A stretch of DNA of 64,000 nt from the NCBI RefSeq assembly GCF_014196255.1, contig NZ_JACIDH010000018.1:1-64000 (forward strand). Direction: 5' to 3'. Positions 8,239 through 16,902 of the stretch are shown piece after piece. The stretch is from Sphingomonas pseudosanguinis. GTDB taxonomy: Bacteria; Pseudomonadota; Alphaproteobacteria; Sphingomonadales; Sphingomonadaceae. Each line of letters begins with the position of its first letter. Positions within the stretch are counted from its first letter, which is position 1. Both the position numbers and the translations under genes were made by a program. The notes beneath the pieces were generated by a model, which ran no database searches, had not been told where the DNA came from, and was given only the letters and a program-made list of their open reading frames with translations.

Positions 8239-8402
8239 GGTGCCCGCAAGGGCTTCAAACGGGAATGGGGTGAAAATCCCCGGCTGTCCCTGCAACTGTA
8301 AGCGGTGAGCGAGCGATGCTGGTGCTGTAGCAGGCACCGCCACTGGAGTGATCCGGGAAGGCGCATCCCCTTCGCTTCGACCCGCGAGCCAGGAGACCTG
8401 CC
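8239..8402 (+). promoter_or_regulatory. Cobalamin (B12) riboswitch 2, leader of cobW and the cob operon
   Basis: The aptamer landmarks are GGTGCCCGCAAGGGC, AAACGGGAA, GGCTGTCCCTGCAACTGTAA, GCCACTGG, CCGGGAAGGC and GACCCGCGAGCCAGGAGACC. It is closely similar to riboswitch 1 at 6668. The cobW start is about 198 bases downstream, leaving a long expression platform in which I found no ORF of its own. It probably controls cobW through cobJ and perhaps everything up to cobF. Confidence 0.95.
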
Positions 8403-8600
8403 GGCGTCATGGTCGCTCTTGCCTGGACCCAGGGGGTGGTCGGGGCACGGTTCTCCGTCGGGGAGCGACGAAGCCATGCGGCCGGGGCCGCATCGGTCGC
8501 CGGTTCAGCGGGGCGGACGCATGTCGCGCGCCCGTTCGTCACCGCTCCGGCGACAGGTCCCATGTCCGCGCTCGCTCGTCCGGCGCGTCGGAGAAATAGC

Positions 8601-9638
8601 ATGCGTGACCTGTCCAAGGTCCCCGTCACCATCGTCACCGGCTTTCTGGGCGCGGGCAAGACGACGCTCATCAGCCATCTGATCCGCAACGCCGGCGGCC
8701 GTCGCCTGGCGGTGGTCGTCAACGAATTCGGCACTTTGGGCGTCGATGGCGACATCCTGCAAAGCTGCGCGATTCCCGACTGTCCGGCGGAGAATATCGT
8801 CGAGCTGGCAAACGGCTGCATCTGCTGCACCGTCGCCGACGACTTCATCCCCACGGTCGAGCGGCTGCTGGCGATGGAGCCGCGTCCCGATCACATCCTG
8901 ATCGAGACGTCGGGGCTGGCGCTGCCCAAGCCGCTGTTGAAGGCGTTCGACTGGCCCGCCATCCGCTCGCGCATCACGGTCGACGGCGTCGTAGCGCTGG
9001 CCGATGCGGAGGCGGTCGCGGCGGGCCGCTTTGCCCCCGATCTCGACGCGGTGGAGGCGCAGCGTGCCGCTGACCCCAGCCTCGACCACGAAACCCCGCT
9101 GTCCGAGGTGTTCGAGGACCAGCTCGCCTGCGCCGACATCGTCCTGCTGACCAAGGCCGACCTCGCCGGGCCGGAGGGCGTCGCCAAGGCGCGCGCAATC
9201 ATCGCCGCCGAAGCCCCGCGCCCGCTGCCGATGGTCGAGGCGGTCGACGGCATCGTCTCCGCCGAGATCGTGCTGGGTCTGGAGGCGGCGGCCGAGGATG
9301 ACATCGCCGCGCGCCCCTCGCATCATGATGGCGCGGACGATCACGAGCATGACGATTTCGACAGCATCTCGGTGATGCTGGGCGAGGTGGAGAGCCCCGA
9401 GGCGATCGCGGCGCGCATCGTGACGCTCGCCGAGCAGCAGGATATCCTGCGCGTGAAGGGCTATGCCGCCGTCGCGGGCAAGCCGATGCGGCTGCTGGTC
9501 CAGGCGGTCGGCCGCCGGGTGCGGACGAATTACGACCGTCCCTGGGGTCCGGGCGAGCCGCGCGGCACGCAGCTGGTCGTCATCGCCGAGCATGACCGTA
9601 TCGACCGTGCGGCGATCGAGGCCGTGCTGAAGGGCTAA
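8601..9638 (+). CDS. cobW: CobW-type GTPase, cobalt metallochaperone for cobaltochelatase
   Basis: A 345-residue COG0523 protein. It has a Walker A motif TGFLGAGKTT (residues 13-22), metal-binding NGCICCTV (cysteines 73, 75, 76), Walker B-like ILIETSGLA, the G4-type TKAD, a His/Asp-rich stretch HHDGADDHEHDD (metal buffering) and a C-terminal CobW_C domain. In aerobic B12 producers CobW is thought to hand Co(II) to the CobNST chelatase. The ATG at 8601 is favoured: the open frame continues upstream to 8409, but that part overlaps the riboswitch leader and is not family-like. It is followed six bases later by cobN. Confidence 0.93.
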   Translation: MRDLSKVPVTIVTGFLGAGKTTLISHLIRNAGGRRLAVVVNEFGTLGVDGDILQSCAIPDCPAENIVELANGCICCTVADDFIPTVERLLAMEPRPDHILIETSGLALPKPLLKAFDWPAIRSRITVDGVVALADAEAVAAGRFAPDLDAVEAQRAADPSLDHETPLSEVFEDQLACADIVLLTKADLAGPEGVAKARAIIAAEAPRPLPMVEAVDGIVSAEIVLGLEAAAEDDIAARPSHHDGADDHEHDDFDSISVMLGEVESPEAIAARIVTLAEQQDILRVKGYAAVAGKPMRLLVQAVGRRVRTNYDRPWGPGEPRGTQLVVIAEHDRIDRAAIEAVLKG

Positions 9639-9644
9639 ACGCAC

Positions 9645-12600
9645 ATGCATCTCGTCTTTCGCGAGAGCCATGGGCTGGAGGAACAGGCGGTTCCACAGGA
9701 TCTGGGGCAGCGCCCCGGTGACGTGGTCGTGCTGTCCTTCTCCGACAGCGACCTCAGCGCCTTTGCGGCGGGCTGGCGGGTGGGCGGCTTCGACTGGTCG
9801 CTGCGGCTCGCCAATCTGTCGGCCTTGGTCCATCCGCTGTCGGTCGACACCTATGTCGAGCAGACGCTGGTTCACGCGAAGGCGATCCTGATCCGGTTGA
9901 TCGGCGGGGCGGCGTACTGGGACTACGGCCTGCGTGAGGTCGAGCGGCTGGCGCGTGAACGGGGCATCGCGCTGGCGGTGCTGGCGGCGGACGGGCGTGA
10001 GGACCGGCGGCTGGCGGCGGCGTCGACGGTGGATGCCGGGTTGGTTCGGCGGTTGACGGCGCTGTGCGATGCGGGTGGGGCGGATGCAGCGGCGATGGCG
10101 TTGAGCGCGTTGGCGGCCGTCTCGCTTGCGGCCCTTGCCCCTCCCCAACCCCTCCCCCTGCCGGGAGAGGGGCTTTCTGCTGGAAGTGTCGCCAAAGGCA
10201 CGCCCCTCCCGCAGGCGGGAGGGGATGGGGGAGGGGCCTCTCCACACGTAGCAGCTGTGGGAGGCTGGGCGCCGGACGGAGTTGTTTGCCCTGCAACTGC
10301 TGTACTGAAGCCAACCCGCCCCCGCATCCTGATCGTCTTCTACCGCGCCTATCTCGCCGCCGCCGATCTGGAACCCATCGCCGCCCTCCACACCGCGCTG
10401 ACCCAACGCGGCTTCGATCCCATCGCCCTGTTCGTCCCCTCGCTCAAAGCCGAGGGCGCAGGCCCCTGGATCGCGCGCTGGGTCAAAGCCCTAAACCCCG
10501 CCGCGATCATCAACGCCACCGCTTTCTCCGCGCGCGGCGAGGACGACACCACCCCGCTCGACGGTGCGGGCGTGCCGGTGTTCCAGGTCGCGCTCGCCAC
10601 CAGCGACCGTGAGGGCTGGGAGGGTTCCCCGCGCGGCCTGTCCCCCGCCGACCTCGCCATGCACGTCGTCCTGCCGGAGATCGACGGGCGGCTGTTCGCG
10701 GGCGTGGTCAGCTTCAAGCAACCCGGCGAGCGCGACCCCGATTTCGACATCGCCTTGCGTCTCCACCGCGCCGAGCCCGCCCGCATCGCGGCGGTCGCCG
10801 ACCGGGTGGCGGGCTGGACGAAGCTGGCCGCGACCCCGGTGGCGGAGCGGCGGCTGGCAATCCTGTTGTCCACCTATCCGGGCAAGGACTGGCAGGCGGC
10901 GCATGCGGTCGGGCTGGACGGCTTTGCCTCGACGCAAGCGATCCTCGAAGACCTCCATGCTGCCGGTTACGACACGGCCCCGCGCGCCGACCTGCCCGCC
11001 GCGCTGATCGGAAACCGCATCGCCTGGCCGGTCGTCGCCTATCGCGAGGCGCTGGCCAGCTTGCCCGAAACCCTTCGCGCCGACCTGCTCGAAAGCTGGG
11101 GCGCGGTCGAGGACGACCCCCTGATCAAGGGCGACCAGTTCCATTTCCCCGCCCTCACCCTCGGCAAGGCGATCGTCGCGCTCCAGCCCGAACGCGGGCG
11201 GCGCGAGGCGCGCGCCGACGATTATCACGACCTCTCCCGCTGCCCGCGCCATTCCTATGTCGCCTTCTACCTCTGGCTGCGTGCGCAAGGGATCGACGCG
11301 CTGGTTCATGTCGGCGCGCATGGCACGCTGGAGTGGTTGCCCGGCAAGGCGGTCGCGCTGTCCGATGCCTGCTGGCCCGAGGCGCTGACCCGCGACTGGC
11401 CGGTCCTTTATCCCTTCATCGTCAACGATCCGGGCGAGGCGGCGCAGGCCAAGCGCCGTCTGGGCGCGGTGACGATCGGCCATGTCCCCCCGGCGCTGGT
11501 CCAGGCGGAGACGGGCGCGGGGCTGGGGCGGCTGGAGGCATTGCTCGACGAATATGCCAATGCCGATGGCCTCGACCCCGCGCGGCGCGATCGGCTACGC
11601 GGTCTGATCGCCGAAGAGGCGGAGAACGTGGGGCTGGGCGAGACTTTGGGGCTGGCGGGGACGGACGATCCGCTCGCCCGGATCGACGCGTTCGTCTGCG
11701 ACGTGAAGGACAGCCAGTTCGGTGAAGGGCTGCACATCTTCGGCCGCGGCGAGCAGGGCGCGGCCGAACGCGCCGGGCTGCTCGCCGGACTGGATGGCAA
11801 GCGCGTTCCGGCGGGGCCTTCGGGTTCGCCCTATCGCGGGCGCGCCGATGTGCTGCCGACGGGGCGCAACCTCTATGCCATCGACCCGCGCGCGGTGCCG
11901 AGCCGCGCAGCGCAGACCCAGGGCGTCAAGCTCGCCGAGGAGCTGCTCCGCCGCCACATGCAGGAGGAGGGCGATTACCTGCGTACCCTGATCGTCGATC
12001 TCTGGGGATCGGCGACGATGCGCACGGCGGGCGAGGAGTTCGCCATGGCGCTGCACCTGATCGGCGTCGAGCCGGTCTGGGATCACCGTTCCGAGCGGGT
12101 GACGGGGTTCGAGGTCATGCCGCTGATGCGCTTCGACCGGCCGCGCGTCGATGTGACGTTGCGCGTGTCGGGGCTGTTCCGCGATGCCTTCCCGCATCTG
12201 GTCGCGCTGTTCGGGCAGGCGGTGCGTGCGCTGGCCGCTCGCGACGAAGAGGCGGACTGGAATCCGTTCAAGGGACAGGCGACTCCGCGCGTCTATGGTC
12301 CGGCGCCGGGCCGCTACGGTATCGGGCTTGACCCGGAGGCGGGCTATGACGAGGCCGCGCGGATCGAGGCGGGGCAAAGCTGGCTCGCCGCCTCGGCCAC
12401 CGCGCTCGACGATGGCGACCGGCGCGATGCGGCAGGGATCGCGGCGCGGGTGGCGGGGGCGCAGGCCTTCGTTCATGTCCATGACCTGCCCGAGAGCGAC
12501 TTGTTGCTCGCCGCCGACTATGCCGCGCATCAGGCCGGTTTCGCGGCGGCGCGGGCGGTCGTGGGCGAGGGGGCGGCGTCGCTCTATCATCTCGACACGC

Positions 12601-12965
12601 GCGATTCCGAAAGCCCCAAGGCGCGGACGCTGGCCGAGGAGATCGCCCGCACCGTGCATGCCCGCGCCGCCAACCCACGCTGGGTGGCGGGCATGATGGC
12701 GCATGGCTTTCGGGGCGCGGCCGAGATCGCCGCGACGCTCGACCATCTGGGCAGCTTCGCGCATCTGGCCGATGTGGTGCCCGCCGCGCTGATCGATTTG
12801 TACTGGGATGCGACGTTGGCCCGCGACGAAGTGCGCGAATTCATGGCGCAGGCGAACCCGGCGGCGCTGGCGGCGATGGAGGCGCGCTTTGCAGCGCTTC
12901 ATCGGGCGGGACTGTGGCGGACGCGGCGCAATTCGGTGCTGGCGATGCTGGACGGCGCGGCATGA
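9645..12965 (+). CDS. cobN: Cobaltochelatase large subunit CobN
   Basis: A 1106-residue CobN/magnesium-chelatase H-type subunit that binds hydrogenobyrinate a,c-diamide and inserts Co(II) with the CobS-CobT AAA+ motor. Family blocks visible include RPRILIVFYRAYL, the catalytic-region HVGAHGTLEWLPGKAVAL, YPFIVNDPGEAAQAKRRLGA and the C-terminal WVAGMMAHGFRGAAEI. It is somewhat shorter than P. denitrificans CobN (about 1270). Residues about 165-215 are low-complexity (PPQPLPLPGEG..., TPLPQAGGDGGG) and are encoded by a dispersed repeat that has entered the gene without breaking the frame. The stop overlaps the cobG start (ATGA). cobS and cobT are not in the window. Confidence 0.95.
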   Translation: MHLVFRESHGLEEQAVPQDLGQRPGDVVVLSFSDSDLSAFAAGWRVGGFDWSLRLANLSALVHPLSVDTYVEQTLVHAKAILIRLIGGAAYWDYGLREVERLARERGIALAVLAADGREDRRLAAASTVDAGLVRRLTALCDAGGADAAAMALSALAAVSLAALAPPQPLPLPGEGLSAGSVAKGTPLPQAGGDGGGASPHVAAVGGWAPDGVVCPATAVLKPTRPRILIVFYRAYLAAADLEPIAALHTALTQRGFDPIALFVPSLKAEGAGPWIARWVKALNPAAIINATAFSARGEDDTTPLDGAGVPVFQVALATSDREGWEGSPRGLSPADLAMHVVLPEIDGRLFAGVVSFKQPGERDPDFDIALRLHRAEPARIAAVADRVAGWTKLAATPVAERRLAILLSTYPGKDWQAAHAVGLDGFASTQAILEDLHAAGYDTAPRADLPAALIGNRIAWPVVAYREALASLPETLRADLLESWGAVEDDPLIKGDQFHFPALTLGKAIVALQPERGRREARADDYHDLSRCPRHSYVAFYLWLRAQGIDALVHVGAHGTLEWLPGKAVALSDACWPEALTRDWPVLYPFIVNDPGEAAQAKRRLGAVTIGHVPPALVQAETGAGLGRLEALLDEYANADGLDPARRDRLRGLIAEEAENVGLGETLGLAGTDDPLARIDAFVCDVKDSQFGEGLHIFGRGEQGAAERAGLLAGLDGKRVPAGPSGSPYRGRADVLPTGRNLYAIDPRAVPSRAAQTQGVKLAEELLRRHMQEEGDYLRTLIVDLWGSATMRTAGEEFAMALHLIGVEPVWDHRSERVTGFEVMPLMRFDRPRVDVTLRVSGLFRDAFPHLVALFGQAVRALAARDEEADWNPFKGQATPRVYGPAPGRYGIGLDPEAGYDEAARIEAGQSWLAASATALDDGDRRDAAGIAARVAGAQAFVHVHDLPESDLLLAADYAAHQAGFAAARAVVGEGAASLYHLDTRDSESPKARTLAEEIARTVHARAANPRWVAGMMAHGFRGAAEIAATLDHLGSFAHLADVVPAALIDLYWDATLARDEVREFMAQANPAALAAMEARFAALHRAGLWRTRRNSVLAMLDGAA
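10137..10240. repeat. Dispersed GC-rich palindromic repeat lying inside cobN
   Basis: CCCTCCCC runs, a CCTGCCGGGAGAGGGG unit and the palindrome CCCTCCCGCAGGCGGGAGGG (core 10203-10224) form a roughly 100-base element. The same family occupies intergenic gaps at 22017, 22212, 37834 and 52474. Here it is translated as part of CobN (about residues 165-198), keeping the frame open. Confidence 0.85.
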
Positions 12966-14083
12966 GCGGGTTCGAGGTCAGGGGCTGGTGCCCCGATGCG
13001 TTCCGCCCGATGATGGCGGGTGACGGCCTGCTGGTCCGCGTGCGTCCGCCGCTGGCTCGGTTGACGGCGGCGCAGGTCGAAGGGCTGTGCGACGCGGCGA
13101 ACGCCCATGGCAATGGTCAGTTCGACCTGACCGCCCGCGCCAACCTGCAATTGCGCGGCGTTACCGAGGCGGGCTGGCCCGTGCTGATCGAAGAATTGCA
13201 GGCGCTCAGGCTGGTTGACTCCGATCCGGTGCGCGAGGGGCGGGCGGCGATCCTGCTCAACCCCGACTGGCGTGAAGGCGACGACACCCATGCCATCGCC
13301 AGAGAATTGCGCGCGCGGCTGGCCGAACTGCCTGAATTGCCGGGCAAGGTCGGCTTTGTAGTCGATGCCGGACCGAAGCTGATGCTGGCGCAAGAACCCG
13401 GTGATTTTCGAATTGAGCGAGCGGCTACAGGGGAATTACTGTTGCGCGCCGATGGCCGGGCAAGCGGCGTGACTGTGACCCGCTCGAATGCCGTCGATGC
13501 GCTGATCCGGCTGGCGCACTGGTTCGCCGACAGCGACGGAGCCGCCACCGGGCGGATGGCGCGGCACAAGGCCGCGCTACCCGACTGGGCTAAAGGGAAC
13601 GCCGTACCTGCAACGGGTACAACGATGCAGCCCGGTGCGCATCCGATCGGTGCGGTCTATGGCCTGCCTTTCGGCCGGATCAATGCCGCGTCGCTGGCCG
13701 CCTTTGTCCGCACCCATGACTGCGCCATTCGCCTTACCCCTTGGCGGCTCCTGATCGCGGAGGGCATCGCCCCGACGCCAGCCCACGGGATGCTGCTGGC
13801 CGACAGCTCTATCCTGCACGTCGATGCCTGTGTCGGCGCGCCCGCCTGTCCGCAGGCCAGCGTCGCGACCCGCGATCTTGCCGCCCAACTCGCGCCGCTG
13901 ATCGAGGGCCGCCTGCACGTCTCGGGTTGCGCGAAGGGCTGCGCACGGGCACGGGCGGCGGACTGGGTGTTGACCGGGCGGGCGGGGGCGTTCGATCTGG
14001 CGCGCAATGCCCGCGCCGGGGCCGCGCCCCTTCACACCGGATTGACGCCCGAGCGGGCGGTCGCGCTTCTCGGAGCCTGTTGA
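12962..14083 (+). CDS. cobG: Precorrin-3B synthase CobG (Fe-S monooxygenase)
   Basis: A 373-residue protein of the nitrite/sulfite reductase ferredoxin-like superfamily. It hydroxylates precorrin-3A with O2 and forms the gamma-lactone of precorrin-3B, which marks the aerobic route. Visible are a ferredoxin-like half-domain with FDLTARANLQLRGV, and the cluster ligands DACVGAPACPQA plus VSGCAKGCARA (C-x5-C...C-x3-C). The start at 12962 gives an ATGA overlap with cobN; a longer frame from 12914 lies inside cobN. It ends in a one-base overlap with the cobH ATG. Confidence 0.93.
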   Translation: MSGFEVRGWCPDAFRPMMAGDGLLVRVRPPLARLTAAQVEGLCDAANAHGNGQFDLTARANLQLRGVTEAGWPVLIEELQALRLVDSDPVREGRAAILLNPDWREGDDTHAIARELRARLAELPELPGKVGFVVDAGPKLMLAQEPGDFRIERAATGELLLRADGRASGVTVTRSNAVDALIRLAHWFADSDGAATGRMARHKAALPDWAKGNAVPATGTTMQPGAHPIGAVYGLPFGRINAASLAAFVRTHDCAIRLTPWRLLIAEGIAPTPAHGMLLADSSILHVDACVGAPACPQASVATRDLAAQLAPLIEGRLHVSGCAKGCARARAADWVLTGRAGAFDLARNARAGAAPLHTGLTPERAVALLGAC

Positions 14084-14712
14084 TGTCGTACGTTTATGAA
14101 ACCGATGGCGCGGCGATCTATCGCCAGTCCTTCGCCATCATCCGCGCCGAGACGGACCTCGCCCGCTTCGATGCGGAGGAAGAGCCGGTTGCGGTGCGCA
14201 TGATCCATGCCGCCGGGCTGGTCGAACTGGCGCCCTCGATCCACTTTTCGAGCGGCTTCGCAGAGGCGGGGCGGCAGGCGCTGGCGAAGGGCGCGGCGAT
14301 CCTGTGCGATGCACATATGGTCAGCGAAGGCGTCACCCGCGCGCGCTTGCCCGCCGACAATCCGGTGATCTGCACGCTGCGCGATGCCTCGGTGCCTGCA
14401 CTGGCGAAAGAGATGGGCACGACCCGCTCCGCCGCCGCGCTGGAGCTGTGGCGGCCGCACCTGGCGGGGGCGCTGGTGGCGATCGGCAATGCGCCGACCG
14501 CGCTGTTCCATCTGCTGACCATGCTGGAAGATCCGACATGCCCGCGTCCGGCGGCGATCATCGGCTGTCCAGTCGGTTTCGTCGGTGCGATGGAGTCGAA
14601 GGACGCGCTCTGGGAGGCGCAGCCCGTGCCATGCGCGATCGTAAAGGGTCGCCCCGGCGGCAGCGCGATCACGGTGGCGGCGATCAACGCACTGGCGAGC
14701 CGCGCCGAATGA
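14083..14712 (+). CDS. cobH: Precorrin-8X methylmutase CobH
   Basis: A 209-residue CobH/CbiC enzyme that moves the C11 methyl to C12, converting precorrin-8X into hydrogenobyrinate. The catalytic histidine block VRMIHAAGLVEL, the CDAHMVSEGVTR segment, GNAPTALFHLL and IIGCPVGFVGAMESKD are all clear. The start (ATG 14083) shares its A with the cobG stop. It overlaps cobI by four bases, so cobG-cobH-cobI are translationally coupled. Confidence 0.95.
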   Translation: MSYVYETDGAAIYRQSFAIIRAETDLARFDAEEEPVAVRMIHAAGLVELAPSIHFSSGFAEAGRQALAKGAAILCDAHMVSEGVTRARLPADNPVICTLRDASVPALAKEMGTTRSAAALELWRPHLAGALVAIGNAPTALFHLLTMLEDPTCPRPAAIIGCPVGFVGAMESKDALWEAQPVPCAIVKGRPGGSAITVAAINALASRAE

Positions 14713-15434
14713 CGGGAACCGTTTACGGAGTCGGCCTGGGGCCGGGCGCAGCGGACCTGATGAGCGTCCGCGCCGACCGGCTGGTGCGCGGGGCGCGGCA
14801 TGTCGCCTATTTCCGTAAAAGCGGACGGCGCGGCCATGCGCGTACCATCGTCGAGGGCATGCTGCGGGGCGACGTGGTCGAATATCCGATGGACTATCCG
14901 GTCACGACCGAAATCCTGTTCACTGATCCGCGCTATAACGAATGCCTGTCGGCCTTTTATGCGGACTGCACCGCGCATATCCTGTCGCTGGTGCAGGGCG
15001 GCGAGGACGTCGTGGTGCTGTGCGAGGGCGATCCGTTCTTCTATGGCTCGTTCATGCACTTGCACAGCCGGTTGAAGGACCACGCCCCCGTCGCGGTCGT
15101 GCCCGGCATCACCGGCATGTCGGGCGCTTGGACCGCCAGCGGCGCGCCGATCACCTGGGGCGACGATGTGCTGACCGTCGCGATGGCGACCCTGCCCGAG
15201 GCGGAGCTGACCCGCCGCATCGCCGAGACCGACGCACTGGTCGTCATGAAGATCGGCCGTCACTTGCCCAAGTTGCGCCGCGCCATCGCGGCGGCAGGGC
15301 GGACGGAGCAGGCATGGCTGGTCGAACATGCCGCCCAAGCCGGGGAACGTGTGCGCCGTCTGGCCGAGGTGGAGGATGCACCCGCCCCCTATTTCTCGAT
15401 CGCCTTGATCCATGGACAGGGACGGCGGCCATGA
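14709..15434 (+). CDS. cobI: Precorrin-2 C20-methyltransferase CobI
   Basis: A 241-residue SAM-dependent corrin methyltransferase. It has the N-terminal YGVGLGPGAADLMSVRA loop, the LCEGDPFFYGSF block (SAM-binding G-D-P motif), VVPGITGMSGAW, and a C-terminal ALVVMKIGRHLPK. It methylates precorrin-2 at C20. The ATGA overlap with cobH and again with cobJ places it in the operon. The length is normal. Confidence 0.93.
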   Translation: MTGTVYGVGLGPGAADLMSVRADRLVRGARHVAYFRKSGRRGHARTIVEGMLRGDVVEYPMDYPVTTEILFTDPRYNECLSAFYADCTAHILSLVQGGEDVVVLCEGDPFFYGSFMHLHSRLKDHAPVAVVPGITGMSGAWTASGAPITWGDDVLTVAMATLPEAELTRRIAETDALVVMKIGRHLPKLRRAIAAAGRTEQAWLVEHAAQAGERVRRLAEVEDAPAPYFSIALIHGQGRRP

Positions 15435-16180
15435 GCGGCTGGCTGATCGTCGTCGGCCTGGGGCCGGGCGCGGAGGCGATGGTGACGCCGGAGGTGTCGG
15501 CGACGCTGGCGGAGGCGACCGATGTGGTCGGTTACATTCCTTATGTCGCGCGCGTGCCCAAGCGGCCCGGCCTGACTCGCCATGCCAGCGACAACCGGGT
15601 CGAGCGCGACCGTGCGCTCCATGCACTGGAGATGGCGGAAGCAGGGCAGCGCGTCGTCGTGGTGTCCTCGGGCGACCCGGGCGTGTTCGCCATGGCGGCG
15701 GCGATCTTCGAGCGGGTGGAGGAAGATGCCGAGCGCTGGCACGATCTCGACATCCGCGTCCTGCCCGGCATCACCGCGATGCTGGCGGCAAGCGCGCGGG
15801 CGGGGGCGCCGCTCGGGCATGATTTCTGCGCGATCAACCTGTCGGATAATCTGAAACCGCAAGCGCTGATCGAGCGGCGATTAAAGCTGGCGGCGGAAGC
15901 GGATTTCGCCATCGCGCTTTATAATCCCCGTTCAAAGGCGCGGCCCGATGCACTGGACGCCGCCTTCGCGCTGCTCCGCGAGACATGCGGTGACGAGCGC
16001 CCGGTATTGTTCGCCCGTGCCGTTTCGACGCCGGAGGAGCATTTGCGCATCGTGTCCTTGCCCGAAGCATGCGGCGAGATGGCCGATATGCGTACCATCG
16101 TCATCATCGGGTCCAGCCGCACGCGGATGATCCCGCACGCCGGGCGGCCGATCCTCTATACCCCCCGGACGACGCCGTGA
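15431..16180 (+). CDS. cobJ: Precorrin-3B C17-methyltransferase CobJ
   Basis: A 249-residue ring-contracting methyltransferase: VVGLGPGAEAMVTPEV at the N-terminus, DVVGYIPYVARV, VVSSGDPGVFAMAAAIFE, LPGITAMLAASARAGAPLGHDFCAINLSD and ALYNPRSKAR. It methylates C17 and extrudes C20 to make precorrin-4. Its last 25 bases overlap the 3' end of cobK, which runs on the other strand. Confidence 0.93.
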   Translation: MSGWLIVVGLGPGAEAMVTPEVSATLAEATDVVGYIPYVARVPKRPGLTRHASDNRVERDRALHALEMAEAGQRVVVVSSGDPGVFAMAAAIFERVEEDAERWHDLDIRVLPGITAMLAASARAGAPLGHDFCAINLSDNLKPQALIERRLKLAAEADFAIALYNPRSKARPDALDAAFALLRETCGDERPVLFARAVSTPEEHLRIVSLPEACGEMADMRTIVIIGSSRTRMIPHAGRPILYTPRTTP

Positions 16181-16902
16181 TCCAGCCACTCCAGCACGGC
16201 CGCGACGCTGCTCACCTGCGGGCGGGGCGGGATGAAGGGGCGGTCGATCATCACGACCGGCAGGCCCAGTTCGCGCGCCGCATCCAGCTTGGCCCGCGCG
16301 CCCGATCCGCCCGCATTCTTGGCAACGACCACCTCGATCCGGTGGTCGCGCAGCAGCGCGCGTTCGCCCGCCAGGGTGAAGGGACCGCGATCCACCACCA
16401 GGTGATGGTAGGGCAAAGCGGGCGGCGCGGCAGCATCGACGAAGCGCAGCAGATAGAAGTGCTGCGGCGCGCTGGCAAAATCGCCGATGGTCTGGCGACC
16501 CAATGCGAGGAAGACGCGCGCCGGACCGGAGCCGAGCGCCGCCACCGCCTGTTCGGTATCCGCCACGCGGGTCCAGCGATCGCCGGGACCGTCCACCCAT
16601 TCGGATCGGGTCAGCGCGAGCAGTTTTACGCCTGCGCGCTCCGCCGCCGCGATGGCATTGGCGCTGATCCGCGCGGCGAAGGGGTGAGTCGCGTCGACCA
16701 GATGGGTCACGCCTTCCCGCGTCAGATAGTCGGCCAGACCGTCCACGCCGCCGAACCCGCCGACACGGGTCGGGATCGCCTGCGCGCGCGGGTTTTCGGT
16801 GCGGCCCGCATAGCTGAGCGTCGCCCGCTCGCCTTGCGCGGCCAGCGCGGTGGCCAGGGCGCTCGCTTCGGTCGTGCCGCCGAGCAAAAGGATATGGCGC
16901 AT
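16156..16902 (-). CDS. cobK: Precorrin-6A reductase CobK, inverted within the cob operon
   Basis: A 248-residue NADPH-dependent reductase: N-terminal HILLLGGTTEASALA (nucleotide-binding), TPFAARISANA-like HPFAARISANAIAAA, and C-terminal VVAKNAGGSGARAKLDAA and VVMIDRPFIPP. It reduces precorrin-6A to 6B. It is the only gene of this stretch on the minus strand. Its start codon CAT overlaps the cobL ATG as CATG, and its tail overlaps cobJ. Its promoter and ribosome binding site must lie inside cobL coding sequence, and read-through of the main operon makes RNA antisense to it. Confidence 0.93.
   Translation of the reverse strand: MRHILLLGGTTEASALATALAAQGERATLSYAGRTENPRAQAIPTRVGGFGGVDGLADYLTREGVTHLVDATHPFAARISANAIAAAERAGVKLLALTRSEWVDGPGDRWTRVADTEQAVAALGSGPARVFLALGRQTIGDFASAPQHFYLLRFVDAAAPPALPYHHLVVDRGPFTLAGERALLRDHRIEVVVAKNAGGSGARAKLDAARELGLPVVMIDRPFIPPRPQVSSVAAVLEWLDHGVVRGV

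Noticed and set aside
8409..8600. N-terminal extension of CobW by 64 residues
   Set aside because: The extra residues overlap the riboswitch leader and do not resemble any CobW; the P-loop normally begins about ten residues after the start, as it does from 8601.
10137..10240. Frameshift or pseudogene in cobN
   Set aside because: The frame stays open across the repeat and the family-specific sequence resumes in the same frame.
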